DNA of 32,617 bases, from the IMG/VR virus record IMGVR_UViG_3300042691_013694, positions 1-32,617 of that record; one strand, 5' to 3'. A model generated the notes under the pieces. That model had not been told where the DNA came from, made no database searches, and saw only the letters and a program-made list of their open reading frames with translations. The stretch is from a virus. Every line of letters begins with the position of its first letter. Position 1 is the first letter of the stretch. Of the stretch, positions 21,088 to 30,080 are shown in pieces. Position numbers and translations under genes: made by a program.

Positions 21088-22289
21088 TAAAATTAAATGA
21101 TAAATATAAGCCGTTATTTTATTCTGATTCAAGATACTATGTAATAACTGGTGGTCGTGGTTCGGGTAAATCGTATGCTTTAAACTCATTCCTTTTGCTC
21201 CTAACATACGAAGTAGGTCATGTAATACTATTTACAAGGTATACTCTTACATCTGCTCATGTGTCAATTATTCCAGAGTTTACAGATAAGATAGAAACGG
21301 CAGGATTGCAAGACCATTTTTATATTACCAAAGATGAAATTATTAATACTCAAACTAATTCGAGAATAATATTTAAGGGTATAAAAACAAGTAGTGGAAC
21401 TCAAACGGCTAACCTAAAGTCATTGGCTGGAGTTACTACATTTGTTCTTGATGAAGCTGAAGAATTAGTTGATGAAGATGTATTTGATAAAATTGATTTA
21501 TCTGTTAGGCATAACTCAAAACAAAATAGAGTAATTCTAATTTTAAATCCTGTCACAAAAGAGCATTTTATTTACAAAAGATTCTTTGAGAATAAAGGAG
21601 TTGATGCTGGATCTTCATTAATAAAAAAGGATACCACTTACATACATACAACTTATAAAGACAATCAAAAATATCTTTCTAATTCGTTTATTTATCAAAT
21701 TGAAAACTTAAAAGAAACTAATCCTAAAAAATTTCAACATACAATATTAGGAGGATGGTTAGATAAGGCTGAAGGTGTTGTGTTTACTAATTGGAAGTTT
21801 GGCGAGTTTAATCCGAATCAATTACAAACATCATTTGGTATGGACTTTGGATTTTCAATAGATCCAGATGCTTTAGCAGAAGTTGCAATTGACAAAGCAA
21901 GAAAGATTATCTATGTCAAAGAAGTGATTTATGAAAGAGGATTAAAAACACATATTCTTGCATCACTTATTAAAGAGAAATGCAACAATGGTTTAATTAT
22001 TGCCGATTCAGCAGAGCCAAGATTAATAGATGATTTACGATATCAAGGTATTAACATACAACCTGTAAAGAAAGGAACTATTGAATCAGGTATTGTAAGA
22101 ATGCAAGACTATCAAATTATAGTAGATCCACAATCACAGAACATTGCCAAAGAATTTAACAACTACGTTTATATAAATAAGGCATCAAAACTTTATTTAG
22201 ATGCTTGGAATCATATTATAGATGCGATTAGGTACAATATAATCTATCATTTAGACAATCCAAATCAAGGTAACTACCATATTTATTAA
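21084..22289 (+). CDS. terL: Terminase large subunit (PBSX type)
   Basis: 401 residues, the DNA-packaging ATPase and nuclease. Walker A is GGRGSGKS (residues 23-30). Walker B with catalytic Glu is FVLDEAEE (about 120-127). A coupling motif region includes ILNPVTKEHFIYKRFF. The C-terminal RNase-H-like nuclease has MDFGFSIDPDAL (first Asp), IIADSAEPRLIDDL (second) and AWNHIIDAIRY (third). The order and phrases match the PBSX/phage terminase large subunit family. The ATPase and nuclease domains are both complete. Its end is followed by a repeated late motif. Confidence 0.97.
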   Translation: MIKLNDKYKPLFYSDSRYYVITGGRGSGKSYALNSFLLLLTYEVGHVILFTRYTLTSAHVSIIPEFTDKIETAGLQDHFYITKDEIINTQTNSRIIFKGIKTSSGTQTANLKSLAGVTTFVLDEAEELVDEDVFDKIDLSVRHNSKQNRVILILNPVTKEHFIYKRFFENKGVDAGSSLIKKDTTYIHTTYKDNQKYLSNSFIYQIENLKETNPKKFQHTILGGWLDKAEGVVFTNWKFGEFNPNQLQTSFGMDFGFSIDPDALAEVAIDKARKIIYVKEVIYERGLKTHILASLIKEKCNNGLIIADSAEPRLIDDLRYQGINIQPVKKGTIESGIVRMQDYQIIVDPQSQNIAKEFNNYVYINKASKLYLDAWNHIIDAIRYNIIYHLDNPNQGNYHIY

Positions 22290-22305
22290 GACAAAAACAA
22301 ACAAA

Positions 22306-22323
22306 TTACGTTTATACATTATG
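22306..22323 (+). promoter_or_regulatory. Repeated late motif, copy 2 (CGTTTATACATTATG)
   Basis: TTACGTTTATACATTATG, with the 15-base core 22309-22323 identical to copy 1, ends in the start codon of the gene at 22321. The upstream tract taagacaaaaacaaacaaa closely matches that before copy 3 at 30073. It lies in the short gap after TerL. Confidence 0.6.
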
Positions 22324-22995
22324 AAGATTAAAATTTCAATTCCAACATTATTAAGTGAGATTAAATTAAGCCAATATCAGAAGTTTGTTAAGATAGCAAA
22401 CGAAAATGAAGAAGGCACATTTCTAAACCAAAAGATGGTTCAGATATTTTGCAATGTTGATTTAATGATAGTTGCCAAAATGAAGCAACAAGATTTAAAT
22501 TATGCGGTTAATAAGATTGCCGAATTGTTTAAAAAGATTCCAGAGTTAGTAACAAAGTTTACTTTAAATGGAACAGAGTTTGGATTTATACCTAACCTAA
22601 ATGATATGTCAAGTGGCGAGTACATGGACTTGGATGGTTACATAACTGATTGGGAAGATAGTCATAAGAGCATGGCAATATTATACAGACCAATTAAGCA
22701 AAAATTAGGCAATAAATACTTAATTGAACCTTATGAGGGAAGTGATAAGTATTCAGAATTAATGCTTGATGCTCCAATGAATGTTGTATTAAGTAGTAAG
22801 GTTTTTTTTTGGACTTTAGGTCGAGAATTATTGAAAAGTACGATGGACTTTTTGGAACAGAGCAAGGAGATGAGTTCAGCGAAACAGCACAATTTGGCAA
22901 AAGATGGGGTTGGTATTCTTCAATCTATGCCTTATCACAAGGCGATGTTAGACGATTTGATGAAATTACCCAACTACCCATTAATCAATGTCTAA
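22321..22995 (+). CDS. Tail assembly chaperone-like protein, zero-frame form
   Basis: 224 residues. Conserved-looking blocks: PTLLSEIKLSQYQKFVKI, FTLNGTEFGFIPNLNDMSSGEYMDLD, SMAILYRPIKQKLGNKYLIEPYEG and APMNVVLSSKVFFWTLGRELL. I recognise these in a Bacteroidetes phage family that resembles tail assembly chaperones (gpG type). The nine-T run at 22802-22810 allows a -1 slip into the frame 22809-23060, giving a longer product. Tail chaperones of phage lambda and many others use such a slip to make G and GT forms. The unusual location is after TerL rather than just before the tape measure. Confidence 0.7.
   Translation: MKIKISIPTLLSEIKLSQYQKFVKIANENEEGTFLNQKMVQIFCNVDLMIVAKMKQQDLNYAVNKIAELFKKIPELVTKFTLNGTEFGFIPNLNDMSSGEYMDLDGYITDWEDSHKSMAILYRPIKQKLGNKYLIEPYEGSDKYSELMLDAPMNVVLSSKVFFWTLGRELLKSTMDFLEQSKEMSSAKQHNLAKDGVGILQSMPYHKAMLDDLMKLPNYPLINV
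22803..22809 (+). other. Predicted -1 frameshift slippery site (T TTT TTT)
   Basis: A run of nine T (22802-22810) contains the heptamer T_TTT_TTT in the zero frame, where both tRNAs can re-pair after slipping back one base. Translation would then continue with codon TTG at 22809, exactly where the open -1 frame lies. No downstream pseudoknot was identified by eye. Confidence 0.68.
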
Positions 22996-23060
22996 CATTT
23001 TTGACCTTTGAGAAACAAAAGAATGAATTAGAAATTAAAATGATTAAACAAAATAGATAA
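22809..23060 (+). CDS. Frameshift extension of tail chaperone (-1 frame)
   Basis: 83 codons overlapping the zero frame by 187 bases, with no good start of its own (TTG inside the T-run). The encoded sequence, with FGKRWGWYSSIYALSQGDVRRFDEITQLPINQCLTFLTFEKQKNELE, looks like a genuine conserved domain. The pattern WGWY..IY.L..GD......I..LP...CL..L.FEK is that of gpT-type extensions. Joined to residues 1-163 of the zero frame it would give a 246-residue fusion. A sequencing error in the T-run that split one gene is the alternative. Confidence 0.68.
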   Translation: MDFRSRIIEKYDGLFGTEQGDEFSETAQFGKRWGWYSSIYALSQGDVRRFDEITQLPINQCLTFLTFEKQKNELEIKMIKQNR

Positions 23061-23515
23061 TGAACGGATTTTATTACGTTATTGATAAGTTAAGGGACTA
23101 CATTAAAGACACAGGCTTTGTGCATACAGTTAGTACTGGGGACATCTTTGAAGTTGACTTGGCAAAGCAAACTATTTATCCTTTATCACATATAATTGTT
23201 AATAATGCAAGTCCAAAAGAATTTGTTAGCAATTACAACATTTCAATTTTGTTCATGGATCTTGTTGATATTAGTAAAGAAAATGCCACAGATATATTCG
23301 AGGGCAATGATAATTTATTAGATGTGCTAAATGAACAATTAACAATTGCGCAAAGATTAATTAGCAGTTTAAAACGTGGTGAATTATTTACAAATTTAGT
23401 TCAACTTGAAGGTGATCCATTGTGCGAGCCATTTACAGATAGATTTGAAAATAAAGTGGCAGGATGGACATTGACTTTTGATATTATTGTACCTAATGAT
23501 ATGTCTGTTTGCTGA
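23060..23515 (+). CDS. Tail completion / terminator-like protein
   Basis: 151 residues. Blocks VIDKLRDYIKDTGFVHTVSTGDIFEVDLAKQ, YPLSHIIVNNAS, NISILFMDLVDISKENA and EPFTDRFENKVAGWTLTFDIIVPND define a family I know from Bacteroidetes phage structural clusters. Its fold pattern (helix, then beta sheet, with a conserved C-terminal strand) resembles tail terminator or tail completion proteins. It starts one base before the previous stop ends (TAATG) and overlaps the next start (TGATG), so it is part of the late operon. Confidence 0.74.
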   Translation: MNGFYYVIDKLRDYIKDTGFVHTVSTGDIFEVDLAKQTIYPLSHIIVNNASPKEFVSNYNISILFMDLVDISKENATDIFEGNDNLLDVLNEQLTIAQRLISSLKRGELFTNLVQLEGDPLCEPFTDRFENKVAGWTLTFDIIVPNDMSVC

Positions 23516-24051
23516 TGGAATTAAAGAACACAGAGGCTTTAATAAAACGATATAGGGACTATGTAATTCAGCAGTCAAAGTCTAACCTATCCAAAAGCAG
23601 AAAGAATAACACAAAGGAGTTATACAATAGCATTAAAGGTGAGATAGTAAGTGAAAAGAATTACACAATAGTTGGCTTTAAGATGGCTGATTATGGAATG
23701 TATCAAGATCAAGGTGTTAAGGGAAAAAGCAGTTCAGCTAAAGCACCAAATAGTAGATTTAAATTTGGAAGTGGTACTGGTCCCGAAGGTGGATTAACTC
23801 AAGGAATTGAAAAATGGGTAAAGCAAAAAGGAATACAATTTAGAGATAAAAAAAGTGGTAGATTTATTTCATATCAATCAACTGCATTTATTATTACACG
23901 AAGCATTTACCAAACAGGGTTAAGGCCAAGTTTATTTTTTACCAAACCATTTGAAGCTGGAAAGAAAAAGTACATTGATGGAGAAATAGGACAGGCTTTT
24001 GCAATGGATATAGATTATATTGTTGACTACGAATTAAAGAAAATAAAATGA
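23515..24051 (+). CDS. Neck / HK97 gp10-like structural protein
   Basis: 178 residues from the ATG at 23515, which overlaps the upstream stop (TGATG); a TTG at 23509 is less likely. Basic N-terminal helix (ALIKRYRDYVIQQSKSNLSKSRKNNTKELYNSIKG), beta strand pair (YTIVGFKMADYGMYQDQGVKG) and C-terminal helix ending in FFTKPFEAG. This is the outline of gp10-like neck proteins, which often show a conserved Y..yqeyG motif like the one here. Role at the head-tail junction is inferred. Confidence 0.65.
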   Translation: MELKNTEALIKRYRDYVIQQSKSNLSKSRKNNTKELYNSIKGEIVSEKNYTIVGFKMADYGMYQDQGVKGKSSSAKAPNSRFKFGSGTGPEGGLTQGIEKWVKQKGIQFRDKKSGRFISYQSTAFIITRSIYQTGLRPSLFFTKPFEAGKKKYIDGEIGQAFAMDIDYIVDYELKKIK

Positions 24052-25115
24052 TAATATACGCACGATCTCCTTACCTTATTGAGATTAATGAAGCAGCACA
24101 AGTAGGAAGTAAAATTGAGATATTTCTTTGGAATACTCCTAATTCTATTCCTGCAACTCCAATTATACTTTCAAAGAAGGTAGCATCTAATGAACAAAGA
24201 TCTACGATATACAATATATCACCATACATAAGAGAATACATAGATAATATTGTTTCAAGTGATGGTACTAATAATCAATGGTGTAATGTTTCCATAAAAC
24301 GATACAAAGAAACATCAGCAGGTGCATACACTTTAGTTGATACGACAACTTATGCTGGAGTTGATGGGTACACTAATTACAATGGCGGATATAATCAAAC
24401 GAATCCATTAAACAATTATTGCTTATTGGCTGATAATACTAAAGAAATACAATATAATTTAGGAAGTATTCCTTTTGTAAATGTTTTAATTAATAATGCT
24501 TTAGGCGATAAATTAGATGTTGAATATAAGGATAAAAGTAATAACAATGTAATTACAAATTCAATATTTGGGACTGGAGTTGCAGCAGGTAAATACATGT
24601 ACAAAGTACCATTAACCACATCAAGTGCTAATTACAATAATGGAAATATTACAACTTTAAAATATTTTGTAGGTGCAACATTAACATACTCATCAATCTT
24701 TAATGTAACTCCTATTTGTGAAAATAAATATACACCAGTGCAATGTTCATTTATTAATCGTTTTGGTGGATGGCAGTTTCTTACATTCTTTAAAGCACAG
24801 ACAAATCAATTAACGGTATCAAGTACGATGTACAACTTGCTTCCAAGTAATTTTAACTATAATGCCTACAAAGGACAATTAAAAGCATTTAATTTTAATG
24901 CAAGGCAAACAGTTACTCTAAACACAGGTTTTGTTCCAGAGAATTATTCCGATCTAATTCAAGATTTGATGTTAAGTGAAGTTGTACTATTAGACAACAA
25001 GCCTGTAACCTTAAAGACAAATCAAACCAATTTAAAGACAACTATTCAAGATAAGAATATTAATTATACTATGGATTTTGAGTATGCCTATAATTTATTA
25101 AACAATGTAATATGA
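24048..25115 (+). CDS. Tail structural protein, distal-tail or baseplate candidate
   Basis: 355 residues, rich in Asn, Thr and Tyr, with a regular beta pattern. Blocks: YARSPYLIEINEAAQVGSKIEIFLW at the start, INRFGGWQFLTFFKA around residue 240, and a C-terminal part with VTLNTGFVPENYSDLIQDLMLSEVVLLDN. These resemble tail-tip proteins of Bacteroidetes phages found just before a very large tail protein, as here. The 4-base ATGA overlap ties it to the next gene. Exact role (distal tail or baseplate hub) cannot be decided. Confidence 0.65.
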   Translation: MIIYARSPYLIEINEAAQVGSKIEIFLWNTPNSIPATPIILSKKVASNEQRSTIYNISPYIREYIDNIVSSDGTNNQWCNVSIKRYKETSAGAYTLVDTTTYAGVDGYTNYNGGYNQTNPLNNYCLLADNTKEIQYNLGSIPFVNVLINNALGDKLDVEYKDKSNNNVITNSIFGTGVAAGKYMYKVPLTTSSANYNNGNITTLKYFVGATLTYSSIFNVTPICENKYTPVQCSFINRFGGWQFLTFFKAQTNQLTVSSTMYNLLPSNFNYNAYKGQLKAFNFNARQTVTLNTGFVPENYSDLIQDLMLSEVVLLDNKPVTLKTNQTNLKTTIQDKNINYTMDFEYAYNLLNNVI

Positions 25116-28100
25116 TTAATGTAAGTATTTATATTTATGGCGAAGATGGCTTGGCAAAAAGACTTGAATTATTTGAGGATGAAAACATTTCAGTCAATAG
25201 TTCAATCCAAAACATTAATGATATATCAAAAGTCTTTACCGATTTCTCACAATCGTTTACGGTGCCTGCCACGAAGAACAACAATATAATATTTAAACAT
25301 TGGTATGAAAATAGTTTAGATTCTGGATTTAATGCCACTAAAAGAAAAGATGCTTACATTGAGATTGACACATTGCCATTTAGAAAAGGAAAGATTCAAT
25401 TAGAAAAAGCCAGTTACAAGAAAGGCGATATTGATAACTACACTTTGACTTTCTTTGGATCTCTAATATCATTAAAAGATAAATTCAATAATCGGTTTTT
25501 AAGGGACTTTGATTATTCAGCATACAACTTTACCTATTCGGGAATTATAGTTAAAAATAGGGTAACGAGTGGTGTTGCAAACGATATTAAATTTCCTTTA
25601 ATATCTTCAATAAATGTTTGGCAATATAATACTAATGGAAATAGCCAAAGCAATTGGGACATACAAAAAAATTCACATCCAATTTCTTATTTAGATTTAT
25701 TTCCTGCAATGCGAGTAAGCAAAATTTTAGATTCTATTGCAACTCAAATTGGAATAACATTAAGTGGCTCATTTTTAAGCAACACAAAATTTTTAAATGC
25801 TTATTTATGGTTAAAAAATACAGATACATTTGTTCAGAAGGGATCTGATAATAAAATACTATTCCAATCTAAAACAAGTACTACTGGAACATCAAGCATC
25901 TTTGATTTATCTACTAATGCTTTAAATTTTACTCAACCTATTTTGCCAGCTTATGTAAGTAAAAATTATATTGATATAGATTTTACAAGTGGCGATGGTA
26001 TTGCGTTTAATTTTTCAGTTTACAAAAATGGAATTAAAATAACAGAACAATCAGCACTTACAACTCCATCAGGAACTCCAATAAGATTAGATATTGCTTT
26101 TGTTGATTCAGGTGCCTACACTTTTTTTATATCCTCAACATCAGCACTAACATTTACATCTGTTTATACTTTTGAAATTAATAGTGGATCAGGTGCAAGC
26201 ATTGATGTAACTGCAACACAAAGCATAGCACAAACAACAACCACTACTTTAAATGTTGGCGATTATATGCCAGAACTTAAAGCAGAAGATTTTTTTAGTG
26301 GTTTATTAAAAATGTTTAATCTTACTTGTTATTCTAACGATGGAATCACTTATTATGTTGAGCAATTAGAGGATTGGTATTCAGCAGGTCAAACCTATGA
26401 TATATCAGAATATTGTCAAACAGATGAAATAGATTTAGAGAGGGTAAAACCATACAAGACTATTAATTTCAAATATGAGGAATGTGAAAACTTATTAGCA
26501 ACAAGATTTTTATCACAATCAGATATACCTTATGGAGATTTAAAATATCAAGTTGATAATGATGGCGAAGAATATTCAATTGAATTACCATTCGAGAATA
26601 TGCCATTTACTAAATTTTCAAATACAAATTTACAGGTAGGTTATTCAATTAAAGCAGATTTAACTGCATACATTCCAAAGCCTGTTATCCTTTACGACTA
26701 TGGTGTAATTCAAACATTATCAGGTGGTCAGCATTTTCATTTTTTTGATGGTACACATAGTGCAACCGTTACAACTTATAATTTATTTGGACAAGATACT
26801 TTAGTGTCATCTGTTGTTAATACAATTAATTGGGGAGCAGAGCAGTCAACTTTCACAAATAAAATTGAGCCAAATTCATTATTTCAAAATTACTATTCAG
26901 CATATCTTACAAACACATTTAATCAAAAAGCAAGGCTAATGAAGATTAAAACAATTTTGCCAATATTTCTATTAAGTAAACTTGCCTTAAATGACAAGAT
27001 AGTAATTAGAGATAAACGGTACATTATTAATTCTTACCAAACAGAATTAACCACAGGTGAAACAAGTTTTGAGTTGATGTCTGATTTTCGAAATATAACT
27101 TTAGGAACTACCACAACTACAACTACGGCTGCACCAACAACTACTACTTTAGCACCAACGACAACCATAGCGCCAACAACTACGTTAGCGCCAACGACAA
27201 CTATTGCACCGACAACTACTGCAACACCAACAACATATTACAGGCTTGATTCTTGTTCAGCTGGTTATGGTCAATTGTACACTACAATAGTACCTAATTT
27301 AGTAAGTCAAAGATACATTGATTCGGTTACTCAAATATTCTATGTTTGGGATAATACCACGACTACCGCTCCCGGCACAATAGGCACTAATATTCAGTTA
27401 GTATTTGCGCAACAAAATTGCCCACCAGCACCAACAACGGTTGCACCAACAACAACTACTTTAGCACCTGTAAACTTTACAATTTCAAATGCTTGTTCGG
27501 GTGGATCTGGTACGGTCACAATCAATTCATTTAGCGGTGGAAGTGGTACTTATCAAGCATCTGATACAGTTTACACATCACAAGTAAATGCATTCATAGG
27601 TAATTTTGTTAGTGCTACTGCTCCTACAAATTATAATAGTGTTGCAGATGGTACTTGGTGGATTGCTTTAAGGGATGCCAATAATACAGGTAATGCAATT
27701 GCTAAATCAATTGTTGTAAGTTGTGCTACGACAACGGCTGCGCCAACAACAACTACAATTCAAGTTGTTTGGTATAGGCTTTTATCTTGCATAAACGCAG
27801 ATACATTGTTTTCGCAATCTTATAACATTGGCACATTTAATTTGAATGATCGTGTAACATTTGGTGGCGCATTCTTTACGGTTGAAGAAGTTAGATTTAA
27901 TCAGCCAGCAGGTAGTTTAATTCCAATTACTGCAACAGGATTAACAGGATGCCCAACTACAACTGCGCCACCAACAACCATTCCACCAACAACCGTTCCA
28001 CCAACGACTGCTGCACCTGTATTTACATATTTAAGATATGATGTTGATGGTAATTGTGGCACATCAAATCCTATTCCTTTCTTTGCGACAACTAATTATG

Positions 28101-28483
28101 CAAATGGATTTTATTTTATAAATGGGGATGGAATTTTAAGATATTTAAATTCGGCTTCACATACTAATTTTACTAATCAAATTAATAGTATTGCAAATGG
28201 TTCTTGTACTCCACCAACAACTATTGCTCCAACAACGGTTGCACCAACAACAACTACTGCGACACCTACGACTACTGCTACACCACCTAATTGTCAACAA
28301 TATACTTTAGCTAATAATGATGAGTTTTCGGATTTTTACGATTTCCAATCTTGTAATGGTACTCAAAATAATAATGTAGAATTACAAGGAGGTGGTGGTA
28401 GTGTCACAATTTGTGCAAGGATAGGGACGGTAGTTGCTGGAGGCGCAATAACGGTTACTGGTCCACAAGGAACTTGCGTGTAA
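25112..28483 (+). CDS. Large tail protein with mucin-like linkers and Cys-bearing adhesin domains
   Basis: 1123 residues, the longest gene. Residues 1 to about 660 form the tail-attached part: VFTDFSQSFTVPATKNNNIIF near the start and KIVIRDKRYIINSYQTELTTGETSFELM at its end are typical of Bacteroidetes phage tail-tip proteins. From about residue 665 to the end there are five Thr/Pro/Ala linkers (about 666-708, 772-786, 873-883, 947-969, 1033-1058). They separate five small beta-rich modules, most with a Cys near each end. This beads-on-stalk design suggests host-surface binding. Two glycosyltransferase-like genes follow directly, so the Thr-rich linkers may be O-glycosylated; this is inference. 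Confidence 0.8.
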   Translation: MINVSIYIYGEDGLAKRLELFEDENISVNSSIQNINDISKVFTDFSQSFTVPATKNNNIIFKHWYENSLDSGFNATKRKDAYIEIDTLPFRKGKIQLEKASYKKGDIDNYTLTFFGSLISLKDKFNNRFLRDFDYSAYNFTYSGIIVKNRVTSGVANDIKFPLISSINVWQYNTNGNSQSNWDIQKNSHPISYLDLFPAMRVSKILDSIATQIGITLSGSFLSNTKFLNAYLWLKNTDTFVQKGSDNKILFQSKTSTTGTSSIFDLSTNALNFTQPILPAYVSKNYIDIDFTSGDGIAFNFSVYKNGIKITEQSALTTPSGTPIRLDIAFVDSGAYTFFISSTSALTFTSVYTFEINSGSGASIDVTATQSIAQTTTTTLNVGDYMPELKAEDFFSGLLKMFNLTCYSNDGITYYVEQLEDWYSAGQTYDISEYCQTDEIDLERVKPYKTINFKYEECENLLATRFLSQSDIPYGDLKYQVDNDGEEYSIELPFENMPFTKFSNTNLQVGYSIKADLTAYIPKPVILYDYGVIQTLSGGQHFHFFDGTHSATVTTYNLFGQDTLVSSVVNTINWGAEQSTFTNKIEPNSLFQNYYSAYLTNTFNQKARLMKIKTILPIFLLSKLALNDKIVIRDKRYIINSYQTELTTGETSFELMSDFRNITLGTTTTTTTAAPTTTTLAPTTTIAPTTTLAPTTTIAPTTTATPTTYYRLDSCSAGYGQLYTTIVPNLVSQRYIDSVTQIFYVWDNTTTTAPGTIGTNIQLVFAQQNCPPAPTTVAPTTTTLAPVNFTISNACSGGSGTVTINSFSGGSGTYQASDTVYTSQVNAFIGNFVSATAPTNYNSVADGTWWIALRDANNTGNAIAKSIVVSCATTTAAPTTTTIQVVWYRLLSCINADTLFSQSYNIGTFNLNDRVTFGGAFFTVEEVRFNQPAGSLIPITATGLTGCPTTTAPPTTIPPTTVPPTTAAPVFTYLRYDVDGNCGTSNPIPFFATTNYANGFYFINGDGILRYLNSASHTNFTNQINSIANGSCTPPTTIAPTTVAPTTTTATPTTTATPPNCQQYTLANNDEFSDFYDFQSCNGTQNNNVELQGGGGSVTICARIGTVVAGGAITVTGPQGTCV
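27108..28286 (+). repeat. Mucin-like Thr/Pro/Ala linker series in tail adhesin
   Basis: Five blocks of APTTT-type units occur at about 27108-27235, 27427-27470, 27729-27759, 27952-28018 and 28211-28286. All four Thr codons are used in changing order, so the protein repeat is much cleaner than the DNA repeat. Confidence 0.85.
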
Positions 28484-28484
28484 T

Positions 28485-29408
28485 ATGAGATATATTTGTT
28501 GTCAACCTGCGAATGATTATTATTTATGGCAAATAGAAACGGTCATAAATAATTTTATGTCGCATGGGATTAACCCTAATCACATAGATATTGTATTAGG
28601 TTATAATAATGAAGATTTAAGCAAGTGGAGAATTTTACAACAACATCATAATACAATAAGGTTTTTCTTTTATAAAGACACAAGAGAAAATAATAGTTAT
28701 GCACCATCTATTTATTTTAACTTAATGAAGCAACATGTTGCATCTGATTACATATTAAAAGATGAAGTTTTATTCTTACATGATTCCGACATAGTATTTA
28801 CAGGAACTCCAGATTATTCGCAATTTGAAAGAGGTAAAATTTGGTATTTAAGCGACACGAATAGTTATATTAATTATGATTATGTAATGTCTAAAGGAAA
28901 TGACCTTTTAATTGATATGTGCAGAATTGTTGGTATTGATTGCTTAATCCCTAAGTTAATGAACGATCATAGCGGAGGCGCACAATACATAGTAAAAGGA
29001 ACGGATTATAATTTTTGGGATAAAGTTGAAAAAGATTCTATTAGTTTATATCAATATTTTGTAAACAAAGAACCTTATTATGTACCTAAATATGAAAACG
29101 ATTATCCGATACAGAAATGGACTGCTGGTATGTGGTCATTGCTTTACAATGCGTGGTTTTTTGGACATCAAACAAAGGTAGTTAAGGAATTAGATTTTGG
29201 GTGGTCTACAAACGATATATCGGATACTATTAAACATAAGATTTTACATAACGCTGGAGTGACTGATTCAAAAAGTGGATTGTTTTATAAGGGAGAATAT
29301 GCAAATAAATTACCTTACAATACAAATTTAGATTTAGATAAAAATAAAAGCAGTTACTATTATTATAACGAAGTGCAAAAAGCAGGTTTAAATTCTCCAT
29401 TATTATGA
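28485..29408 (+). CDS. GT-A-like glycosyltransferase
   Basis: 307 residues. The N-terminal half has an alpha/beta pattern with HIDIVLGYNN, then VLFLHDSDIVFTGTPDY. Asp100-Ser-Asp102 would be the DxD metal and sugar-nucleotide site of GT-A enzymes. Further on, SGGAQYIVKG (about 163-172) and KILHNAG near residue 250 resemble acceptor and C-terminal His motifs of protein glycosyltransferases. No membrane segment, so it acts in the cytoplasm, where virions assemble. It begins one base after the adhesin stop. Target inferred: virion protein, possibly the Thr-rich linkers. A lipopolysaccharide or DNA sugar transferase is less likely by context. Confidence 0.7.
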   Translation: MRYICCQPANDYYLWQIETVINNFMSHGINPNHIDIVLGYNNEDLSKWRILQQHHNTIRFFFYKDTRENNSYAPSIYFNLMKQHVASDYILKDEVLFLHDSDIVFTGTPDYSQFERGKIWYLSDTNSYINYDYVMSKGNDLLIDMCRIVGIDCLIPKLMNDHSGGAQYIVKGTDYNFWDKVEKDSISLYQYFVNKEPYYVPKYENDYPIQKWTAGMWSLLYNAWFFGHQTKVVKELDFGWSTNDISDTIKHKILHNAGVTDSKSGLFYKGEYANKLPYNTNLDLDKNKSSYYYYNEVQKAGLNSPLL

Positions 29409-30049
29409 TTGAAATAGTATTGCCAACTATGTGGAAGTCTGATAAAATCTTTGAAATGATTCATAGATATATTGGCAATCCTAATATTTATCGGATTCAT
29501 ATAATAGATAATACAAATGAGTTTGATGTTTATTATCCATTAGGCATAAATTCTAAAAAAGTAAAAGTTTATTCTTTTGAAGAAAATATCTATGTCAATC
29601 CTGCTTGGAATTATGGTGTTAGCAAATGTAAAGAAGATTCAATTATTTGTCTTGCAAATGATGACATTGAATTTAACACAGAAATATTCGATTTTATAAT
29701 TAGTCATAAATCTGAATTAGGAATTATAGGAATGGACAACGAAAACTATGATATAAATATTAGTAAAGAAAAAAAGATAAATAGTACAAATTGCCAAACC
29801 TACGGATGGGGATGCTTAATATTTATATTGAAAAAAGATTGGGTTAATATACCTAATGCACTAAAGGTATTTTATGGTGACACATTTATGTTTCACAATG
29901 TAAAAGTATTATGTAAAAAATTAAGTGGCTTTTTTATAGATACAAATATGTCAACTACAAGCTCATCAAGTTTTGTAATGGATATACATAAAAGCGATAT
30001 TGATAATTGGGAATTAATAGGGAATAAATCTTCTTTAAACCTAAATTAA
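29405..30049 (+). CDS. GT2-like glycosyltransferase
   Basis: 214 residues. Family-2-type features: an N-terminal strand (IEIVLPTMWKSDKIFEMI), IHIIDNTNEF, then NPAWNYGVSKCKEDSIICLANDDIEF. The last phrase holds the NDD form of the DxD motif (Asn85-Asp87), and the N.G...a pattern precedes it. GDTFMFHNVK near 153-162 could be the catalytic ED-like region. It is short for GT2 but keeps the core. It overlaps the upstream GT by 4 bases, so the two are co-expressed and may act in sequence to build a short glycan. Confidence 0.74.
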   Translation: MIEIVLPTMWKSDKIFEMIHRYIGNPNIYRIHIIDNTNEFDVYYPLGINSKKVKVYSFEENIYVNPAWNYGVSKCKEDSIICLANDDIEFNTEIFDFIISHKSELGIIGMDNENYDINISKEKKINSTNCQTYGWGCLIFILKKDWVNIPNALKVFYGDTFMFHNVKVLCKKLSGFFIDTNMSTTSSSSFVMDIHKSDIDNWELIGNKSSLNLN

Positions 30050-30070
30050 AGTAAGACAAAAACTAAAAAA

Positions 30071-30080
30071 TACGTTTATG
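30071..30080 (+). promoter_or_regulatory. Repeated late motif, copy 3 (shortened)
   Basis: TACGTTTAT with the upstream tract taagacaaaaac-aa matches copy 2 closely over about 25 bases, then diverges. The ATG here falls inside the motif (30078), unlike the other copies. If it is a promoter, transcription would begin within the small ORF and serve the tape measure gene at 30209. Confidence 0.45.

Noticed and set aside
22161-22175. TACGTTTATATAAATAA inside terL as a fifth late motif
   Set aside because: Lacks the ATAC(A/T)TTATG half, has no start codon nearby, and encodes conserved TerL residues.
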